Assembly (NCBI GenBank): GCA_020846005.1
Contig: JADLEQ010000066.1
Location: 1-45,234, forward strand
Origin: Polyangiaceae bacterium
Lineage (GTDB): Bacteria; Myxococcota_A; Polyangia; Polyangiales; Polyangiaceae
Length of the DNA stretch: 45,234 bases
Reading direction: 5' to 3'
The notes below the pieces were generated by a model. It was not told the DNA's origin and searched no databases. It saw nothing but the letters and a program-made list of their open reading frames with translations. The first letter of the stretch is position 1; each line of letters starts with the position of its first letter. The translations under genes were made by a program, and so were the position numbers. This document shows, one piece after another, positions 40,697-45,234 of this stretch.

Positions 40697-42453
40697 GGGC
40701 GCGCGCGCTGCTGTTCGTCCTCGCGTCGAGCGGCTGCTCGATCCCGACGTATGAGACGTTGGCGAGCGACGCCCCTCCGGCGAACGTGTGCACCACCAGC
40801 GCCGAGTGCGCGCCGGGCGCGTGCATCGCGGGCGCGTGCCAGGCGACCTCGGGGCGCTTGTCCACCGTCCTCATCGAGGTGACGCCGCCCGCGACGGCGG
40901 GGGCCCTCGCGGGCCTGGCGCTCGTGCAGGTCCACACGGGGCTCCCGGCGGGCGGCGGCGCGCTGGAGATCGATCTCGACGGTGTGTCCGTCGTCACCGG
41001 GCGCGTGGCGCTCGGCGCGCGCGCCGAGTGCGCGCTGCCCGCCGGAGGCACGCTGCCCGTCGAGGTCACGTTGGCGCCGAGCCAGCGGCTCCTCGGGCTG
41101 CCAGCGACCGTGTTCACCACCGAGATCACCGTCGACCTCACGACCGGCGCGGGCGAGTTCGAGGTCCGCGTCCCGCCAGGCGTGTACGACCTCTACGTCG
41201 AGCCCGGTCAGGGCAGCCCGATCGACTCGCTCGCCGCGCCGTGCTCGTTCGTGCCCCAGCTCTGGGAGCGCCAGGCGCTGAGCGCAGGCATCACGGACCT
41301 CGAGCTCACGCTCGAGCTGCCCGAGGTGGTGACGCTCGACGTGCTCTGGCCGGCGTCCGCCGAGTCGCTCGCCGGCTGGACGGTCGACCTCATCGACGCG
41401 CGGACGGGGCGGCTGCTCTCACGTCCGGCCGTGCTCGGCGCCGCGGTCGCGGAGGGCTACTCGGTGGAGGTGGCGTATCTGCCGGCGCGCGCGACGACCA
41501 CCAACGAGCCGGGCAGCGAGCTGGTGCGGCTCCGCCCGCCGGAGGGCGCGGTCGCGCCGACGATCCTGTGGGAGCGTGGGGGGCTCTTCTGGTTCGACGC
41601 CAAGCACGCCGAGGTGGGCCCGTTCATGAGCCTCCCGACTCCGGTGGAATTCACCGCGCGCGTCGTCTCGGAGCTCGGGGAGCCGGTCGCGGGGGCGAGC
41701 GTGTCCATCGTCGCGACGGAGCTCACGGGGCTGCCAGCGGGCACGCTCGCCGCGTTCGAGCGCTCCAACCTCCAGACGGACGCCGACGGGCGCGTCCAGC
41801 TCGCGGCGCTGCCGGGGACGTATCGCGCGTTCGCTACCCCGCCGAGCGAGTCCGGGCTCGCGGCGCGAGAGGTCGAGTGGCGCCTCTCTACCGCGCCCGT
41901 CCAGGCCGGGCAGGAGGCGCGCCTCGGCGTCCCGGCTCGCGTGATCGGCGAGGCCGCGATCGGGTTCGGTCCCGGGGGCCCTCCCGTCGGCGCCACCGTA
42001 CACGCGACGCCGTCCGCGGCCGCGCTCAACGCGGGCGTGCTCGAGCGCGCGGTCGGGCGGGCGAGCTTCGTTCCGCAACCGGCCACGTCGATGGTCTCGG
42101 TGGACGGCAGCTTCGAGCTGCGCGCCGCGCCCTCTGCCTACGACTTCTCCCTCCGGCCGGACGCCGAGGGCGGCTTCGCGTGGGTCGTCCGGCCCAACGT
42201 GCTCGTGCTCGCCGGCACGGCGGTCATCGATCTCGGCGCGGCCACGCTGCGCCCTCCGGCGCGCTACGCCGGCACCGTCGCTTCGCCGCTCGGCGCCGTC
42301 CCGAGCGCGACCGTCCGGGCGTACGCGTTCCTCGACGCCGAGAGCGCGCCTACGCTGGATCCGGCCCGGGCCGCCAGCGTGGTCCAGGTCGCCGAGTCAC
42401 GGGCGGACGCCGAGGGGCGCTTCGACCTGCTCCTGCCGGCCGATCTGGACTGA
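40693..42453 (+). CDS. Large lipoprotein with carboxypeptidase-regulatory-like repeats
   Basis: The 586-residue protein starts at a GTG overlapping the previous stop (GTGA) and has a signal peptide with lipobox ASSGC (Cys near 17), then a short Cys-rich knot (CTTSAECAPGACIAGAC). The rest is beta-rich, with segments such as FTARVVSELGEPVAGASVSI and YAGTVASPLGAVPSATVRAY that match carboxypeptidase regulatory-like/Ig-like folds, used as structural or carbohydrate-contact modules. No catalytic site is seen. With its coupled partner it probably forms a surface lipoprotein pair. No terminator is obvious before the kinase gene. Confidence 0.83.
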   Translation: MRARALLFVLASSGCSIPTYETLASDAPPANVCTTSAECAPGACIAGACQATSGRLSTVLIEVTPPATAGALAGLALVQVHTGLPAGGGALEIDLDGVSVVTGRVALGARAECALPAGGTLPVEVTLAPSQRLLGLPATVFTTEITVDLTTGAGEFEVRVPPGVYDLYVEPGQGSPIDSLAAPCSFVPQLWERQALSAGITDLELTLELPEVVTLDVLWPASAESLAGWTVDLIDARTGRLLSRPAVLGAAVAEGYSVEVAYLPARATTTNEPGSELVRLRPPEGAVAPTILWERGGLFWFDAKHAEVGPFMSLPTPVEFTARVVSELGEPVAGASVSIVATELTGLPAGTLAAFERSNLQTDADGRVQLAALPGTYRAFATPPSESGLAAREVEWRLSTAPVQAGQEARLGVPARVIGEAAIGFGPGGPPVGATVHATPSAAALNAGVLERAVGRASFVPQPATSMVSVDGSFELRAAPSAYDFSLRPDAEGGFAWVVRPNVLVLAGTAVIDLGAATLRPPARYAGTVASPLGAVPSATVRAYAFLDAESAPTLDPARAASVVQVAESRADAEGRFDLLLPADLD

Positions 42454-42542
42454 CGCGCGGCGTCGCGTCAGCTGCTCGCGGAGCCCTCGCGGGTGATCCG
42501 GGCGTCCCGCCGCGAAGAGGACTGTTGCGGGTGTGGCCGGCG

Positions 42543-42554
42543 TGCAATATTGCA
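42543..42554. promoter_or_regulatory. AT-rich perfect palindrome TGCAATATTGCA over a -10-like box
   Basis: A 12-base perfect palindrome, notably AT-rich for this genome, ends 5 bases before the GTG at 42560. It contains TATTGC (42548-42553), which has the 6-base spacing to the start codon seen in the leaderless set. The palindrome would therefore cover the -10 and allow repression of the kinase gene. Confidence 0.5.
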
Positions 42555-42559
42555 TCTCG

Positions 42560-43633
42560 GTGAGCACGCCCGCACCAGCCGATCCGCCGCCCGGTGTGGC
42601 GGCCGAGCGAGACCTCGCTGGCGCCCTCCACGAGGTCTCCAACGCGCTCACGGTGGTGCTCGGCTGGCTGCAGGCCGCGGAGGAGGCCGGCGCCCCCGGG
42701 CCCGCCGCGGAGGCGCTCGAGGTCGCTCGCGCGCACGCGCGTCGGGGCCACCGCGTGGCTCGCCTCGCGCTCGGCGCCGCGATCGCGGAAGAGGACTTGG
42801 AGCGCGACGCGCGCGGGCTCGCCTGCGAGGCCATCGTCGCCGTCCAGCCCGAGGCGACCCGGCGGGGCGTGGTGCTCGAGCCGGTGCGGGTCGCCGAGGA
42901 CGCGTCGTTGGGGGGCGCCACGGACGCCCTCCACGTGCTGCTCAACCTGCTGTTGAACGCGGTGAGCTTCACGCCGGCGGGCCGCCGGGTGGAGCTCGCG
43001 GTCGGGCGGACGAGCGAGCACGTCGTGTTCACCGTGCGCGACGAGGGGCCTGGCGTCGCGCCGGAGCGCGTGGCGACGCTGTTCGGGGGGGGCGGCTCGA
43101 CACGCGAGGGCGGCGCCGGCGTGGGGCTACGTCACTCTCGCGCGCTCGCCGAGGCGCACGGCGCGACGCTCGAGACCGCGGCCTCGGCGGCCGGCGCTGC
43201 GTTCGAGCTACGGTGGCCGGTCGCGGCGGTCCGCTCGTCCGCGCGCCACCGCCCCGAGCGCGCGTCGCTCGCCGGCCGGCGAGTGTTGGTCGTCGAGGAC
43301 GACGCCGCCATCCGCGACCTGCTCGAGCTCGCGCTCGGCGCCCAGGGCGCCGAGGTCGTACTCGCGCCGACCGGTCGGGCGCTCGAGCAGGCGATCGCGC
43401 GCGGCGAGCGCTTCGACGCGGCGGTGGTCGACCTCTCTCCCCTGGCGGAGGCGCCCGGCGCGCTGGCGGCGCTCCGCGCGCAGGGTGTCCCGCTGGTGGT
43501 GGCGAGCGGATCATCGGTGGGCGCGGCGCTGGACGAAGAGGCCGACGCCTGGCTGAGGAAGCCGTTCGAGACGGCCGAGGTCGCGGAGGCGTTGGAGGAG
43601 TTGCTCGCCCGCCGGGCGCGAGATCGGGCTTGA
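42560..43633 (+). CDS. Soluble hybrid histidine kinase
   Basis: The 357-residue protein has a HisKA-like H-box with His24 (LHEVSNALTVVLGWL), an HATPase domain with N-box Asn133 (LLNAVSFTP), G1 DEGPGV (161-166) and G2 GAGVGL, and a C-terminal receiver (about 241-351) with acidic Glu246/Asp247/Asp248, phospho-acceptor Asp291 and Lys334 (LRKPF). There is no transmembrane or sensor domain, so it is cytoplasmic and must receive its signal through the short N-terminus or a partner. The GTG at 42560 is chosen because it follows the palindrome/-10; GTGs at 42533 and 42542 are alternatives. No DNA-binding response regulator is adjacent, so it is an orphan kinase. Its stop overlaps the tRNA-Leu promoter. 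Confidence 0.88.
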   Translation: MSTPAPADPPPGVAAERDLAGALHEVSNALTVVLGWLQAAEEAGAPGPAAEALEVARAHARRGHRVARLALGAAIAEEDLERDARGLACEAIVAVQPEATRRGVVLEPVRVAEDASLGGATDALHVLLNLLLNAVSFTPAGRRVELAVGRTSEHVVFTVRDEGPGVAPERVATLFGGGGSTREGGAGVGLRHSRALAEAHGATLETAASAAGAAFELRWPVAAVRSSARHRPERASLAGRRVLVVEDDAAIRDLLELALGAQGAEVVLAPTGRALEQAIARGERFDAAVVDLSPLAEAPGALAALRAQGVPLVVASGSSVGAALDEEADAWLRKPFETAEVAEALEELLARRARDRA

Positions 43634-43657
43634 CTCGCGGCCCGGTTCGCCTACGTT
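43630..43657 (+). promoter_or_regulatory. Sigma70-like promoter of tRNA-Leu
   Basis: TTGACT (43630-43635), a 16-base spacer and TACGTT (43652-43657) form a strong promoter whose -35 box overlaps the kinase stop codon. Confidence 0.7.
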
Positions 43658-43706
43658 TCCGGCCCCTCCGGCCCCGCCCGCCTCCCCGGCGTGCGGCCCC
43701 CCCCAC

Positions 43707-43790
43707 GCGAAGGTGGCGGAACTGGCAGACGCACTAGCTTGAGGTGCTAGCGGGGTAACTCCCATGGGGGTTCAAGTCCCCCCCTTCGCA
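43707..43790 (+). tRNA. tRNA-Leu(GAG)
   Basis: An 84-base class II tRNA with acceptor GCGAAGG/CCTTCGC, a D-arm with ACTGGCAGAC, anticodon loop TTGAGGT (GAG), a variable arm and a TTCAAGT T-loop; the discriminator is A and CCA is not encoded. It reads CTC. Its 3' end borders a lower-GC segment and would be a typical integration site. Confidence 0.97.
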
Positions 43791-43811
43791 CTGAAAGAGT
43801 CCCGAGCAGTT

Positions 43812-43845
43812 ACGGCGGCGGCACCTCGCGAGTGAGGGCCGCCGT
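43812..43845 (+). terminator. Hairpin after tRNA-Leu
   Basis: ACGGCGGC (43812-43819) pairs with GCCGCCGT (43838-43845); the loop contains the palindrome CTCGCGAG. It probably ends the tRNA transcript. The rest of 43791-43883 shows no gene. Confidence 0.45.
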
Positions 43846-43883
43846 CGTGCTTCTGGGGACCACGCGGGGACGACGGGGGCGCG

Positions 43884-44372
43884 CTACGGTTGAGCTTGGG
43901 GCTCGTGCTCGGAGAGCCAGGGTCGTCCGGTCGCGTGGTCGATCTGGCGCATCAGGTGGTCGGTCACCTTGAACATCGCCTCGACCTCGGACGCGAACTG
44001 CGCCTTGAAGTACGCCCCGATCGAGACGCCCCCGGCCTGCCGAGCCGCCTGCTCGTAGTTGCCGTGGAGGATCGTGTTCCGCACGTCCTTGAGTTTCTTG
44101 ATGCCGTCCTCCTGGTCGTCCCAGGGCACGCGAACCAGGCCCCGGCTCACGGCCCGCTGGAGCAGGTTGTAGAGCGCGTCCCCGTCGGTCACGTCGGGAT
44201 CGAGGATCGCTCGAAGGAAGCGTTCGAGCACGAGGAGCACCAGGCCGGCCTCGGCGAAGAGCATCAGGCCGTCCCGCGGGTCGCCTTCCTTGAACCGCAG
44301 GTTGTTGTTGCGGAGCAGGTGCAGCTCGCGAACGAGGTGCTGAAGCTCGGGGTGGCGAGCCTTGAAGGTCAT
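43884..44372 (-). CDS. HEPN-domain-like protein (RX4H)
   Basis: The 162-residue all-helical protein carries the HEPN-type motif R-N-T-I-L-H (Arg98 to His103, in KKLKDVRNTILHGNYEQ). In HEPN ribonucleases the Arg and His form the active site and many act as toxins or phage-defence effectors; non-catalytic HEPN proteins also exist. The family assignment rests on this motif and helical context only. G+C is low for the window (38/60 in 44161-44220). The ATG at 44370-44372 overlaps the stop of a 15-codon upstream frame. It lies 94 bases from tRNA-Leu and is divergent from the recombinase-like gene, as expected in a small accessory island. Confidence 0.7.
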   Translation of the reverse strand: MTFKARHPELQHLVRELHLLRNNNLRFKEGDPRDGLMLFAEAGLVLLVLERFLRAILDPDVTDGDALYNLLQRAVSRGLVRVPWDDQEDGIKKLKDVRNTILHGNYEQAARQAGGVSIGAYFKAQFASEVEAMFKVTDHLMRQIDHATGRPWLSEHEPQAQP

Positions 44373-44416
44373 GCCGTGCAGCGACGATGGTACGCGAGGA
44401 GCCTCGCCTGCTTCAT
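44369..44416 (-). CDS. Possible 15-codon upstream reading frame
   Basis: An ATG at 44414-44416 opens MKQARLLAYHRRCTA, ending TGA in an ATGA overlap with the HEPN-like start. It could be a leader peptide that couples or limits HEPN translation. Third-position G+C is not decisive over so few codons, and the frame upstream has no start codon. The gap 44373-44569 otherwise shows no gene. Confidence 0.25.
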   Translation of the reverse strand: MKQARLLAYHRRCTA

Positions 44417-44569
44417 CGAGTTGGGCGTGTCGTTCGAGGTGGGGGGGCGGGACCGTGGAGGAGGAGGGTGGCGTAGCAGGAAGCCTGCGACCGCCAGCCC
44501 CAGGGTGGAAGCGGAGGGCGGCGTGACGACTGCGGGCGGGATGACCGCGCCTCCGGTGTAGCCTCTGAC

Positions 44570-44849
44570 ATGACCGACGCCATCCTCTACGTCCGTGCCG
44601 CTTCCCCCGACGCCCTGGCCGCCCAGGAGCACGCCCTCCTCGGGTACTGCCAGGCGAGGGGGCTTCGAGGTCGTCGAGACGTTCCGTGACCTCGGGCTGC
44701 CGGGGGACGGCCTCCAGCGGGCCCTTGGTGCCGCCGCAGGGGGAGTCCGCGTCGTCGTGAGCGGGTACGACCGCCTGGGGAGGGACGTAGCAGGGGTCGA
44801 GAGGATGGTCGGGGCGATCCCGGTCGTGACGGCTCGCCTCAACACCTGA
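44570..44849 (+). pseudogene. Frameshifted serine-recombinase N-terminal-like domain
   Basis: The ATG at 44570 encodes MTDAILYVRAASPDALAAQE and onward, an N-terminal resolvase-like fold. The frame breaks in a five-G run near 44657-44662; with one G fewer it reads QARGFEVVETFRDLGLPGDG and continues to the TGA at 44847-44849, giving about 92 residues. The DRLGRD motif (both conserved arginines) is present, but the catalytic serine of the YxRvS motif is Ala (YVRAAS). No DNA-binding domain follows. It may be a decayed recombinase, a non-catalytic relative, or an intact gene with a sequencing error in the G run. TAGCCT lies 5 bases before the ATG. Confidence 0.65.
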
Positions 44850-44870
44850 TCTCTCGGGGCACCGCGCGGC

Positions 44871-44876
44871 TACGTT
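44871..44876 (+). promoter_or_regulatory. -10-like hexamer TACGTT
   Basis: TACGTT lies 7 bases before the ATG at 44884 and is identical to the -10 of the tRNA-Leu promoter, implying a leaderless mRNA for the next small gene. Confidence 0.45.
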
Positions 44877-44883
44877 GTAGCTC

Positions 44884-45192
44884 ATGGCATCCGACCCCAA
44901 GCCGACGCCGCCGCCGACCGATCTGGCCCGCGTGACTGCCACCACGGCTTCCAGCGTGTCGCCCGTGAAGGAGTACGGCTTGGCCGTGCTGAAGGGCGCC
45001 ATCGGGGCGATCCCCTTCGTGGGAACCGCCATCAACGAGATCCTTTTCGAGGCTCGCGGGCGTCTGAAGCAGGCGAGGGTCGAGGAGTTCGTTCGGCAGG
45101 TCGCAGACTGTGCGCGCGCCGGCTGGTTGATGGCGATGCACGCCGACTCGGTGATGGGCGTCTCGCCGGCGAACACCCTGCGCGCGGCGTGA
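44884..45192 (+). CDS. Small protein with Gly-rich hydrophobic helix
   Basis: The 102-residue protein has a polar Pro/Thr-rich N-terminus (1-28), a hydrophobic, glycine-containing segment (about 32-54, LAVLKGAIGAIPFVGTAIN) and a charged amphipathic helix (ILFEARGRLKQARVEEFVRQ, 53-72). Proteins with this helix-break-helix pattern are often found near mobile or defence genes, in my experience of sequences rather than a named family. It could insert in a membrane. The C-terminal 25 residues look less regular, and the stop at 45190-45192 is near the window edge. Nothing is seen in 45193-45234. Confidence 0.6.
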   Translation: MASDPKPTPPPTDLARVTATTASSVSPVKEYGLAVLKGAIGAIPFVGTAINEILFEARGRLKQARVEEFVRQVADCARAGWLMAMHADSVMGVSPANTLRAA

Positions 45193-45234
45193 TGGCCATC
45201 GGGGCGAGCGCGGCCTCGGCGCCAGCTCGACGCC

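Noticed and set aside
44369..44845. Minus-strand 158-codon frame across the recombinase-like gene
   Set aside because: Third-position G+C (about 80%) is lower than real genes here, no start lies near its hydrophobic part, and the plus strand has the recognisable resolvase fold.
43707..45234. Complete integrative element with both attachment sites
   Set aside because: No second copy of the tRNA-Leu 3' end and no integrase were found before the window ends; only an island edge can be proposed.

Overview
The window comes from a very GC-rich bacterium (one 60-base line inside the large TPR gene, 33061-33120, is 51/60 G+C). Coding regions use G or C at almost every third codon position. The gene set points to a myxobacterium, probably of the Polyangiales: many lipoproteins with Gly/Ser/Ala/Thr stalks and Cys-rich modules, a FrzS-like pseudo-receiver/coiled-coil protein, zinc-ribbon/TPR proteins, a PEGA protein and a 2376-residue TPR protein. 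This taxonomic call is an inference from gene content.

Layout. 1-410 is non-coding: a 162-base near-perfect palindrome followed by a degenerate hexamer repeat. 410-3834 (minus strand) holds an exported M15 peptidase coupled to an alpha/beta hydrolase, and a malonyl-CoA-synthetase-like enzyme. 3920-10850 (plus) holds hisIE, the FrzS-like gene, two lipoproteins (one with a ferritin-like diiron domain) and the ClpXP adaptor sspB. 10871-18251 holds a small Cys-rich lipoprotein, a zinc-ribbon/TPR protein coupled to sppA, a convergent tRNA-Ser(GCT)/tRNA-Arg(CCT) pair, a seven-helix membrane protein and a vWA lipoprotein. 18367-21507 holds a C-type-lectin lipoprotein, another lipoprotein, and a two-helix K+ channel/RCK gene broken by an in-frame TAG. 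21500-28985 holds a coupled vWA-like/HEAT-TPR pair, NADH dehydrogenase II, a nitrilase-family amidase with a new 32-codon small gene upstream, a PanE-family reductase and a Sco1-like copper protein. 29060-43633 holds a beta-barrel-like protein, a PEGA-purE-purK operon, the giant TPR gene, two coupled lipoproteins and a soluble hybrid histidine kinase.

The right end (43791-45234), just after tRNA-Leu(GAG), looks like the start of a genomic island. G+C drops to about 60-68% in three lines counted. It holds a HEPN-domain protein, a frameshifted serine-recombinase-like domain lacking the catalytic serine, and a small protein with a glycine-rich hydrophobic helix. This is the best place in the window to look for an undescribed (possibly defence) module.

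Regulation. Three good sigma70-like promoters (TTGAC[C/G/T], 16-18 bp, TAnnnT) are visible at 4630, 15598 and 43630. Many genes have a TAnnnn hexamer only 5-9 bases before the start codon, implying leaderless mRNAs. GTGA/ATGA overlaps show widespread translational coupling.
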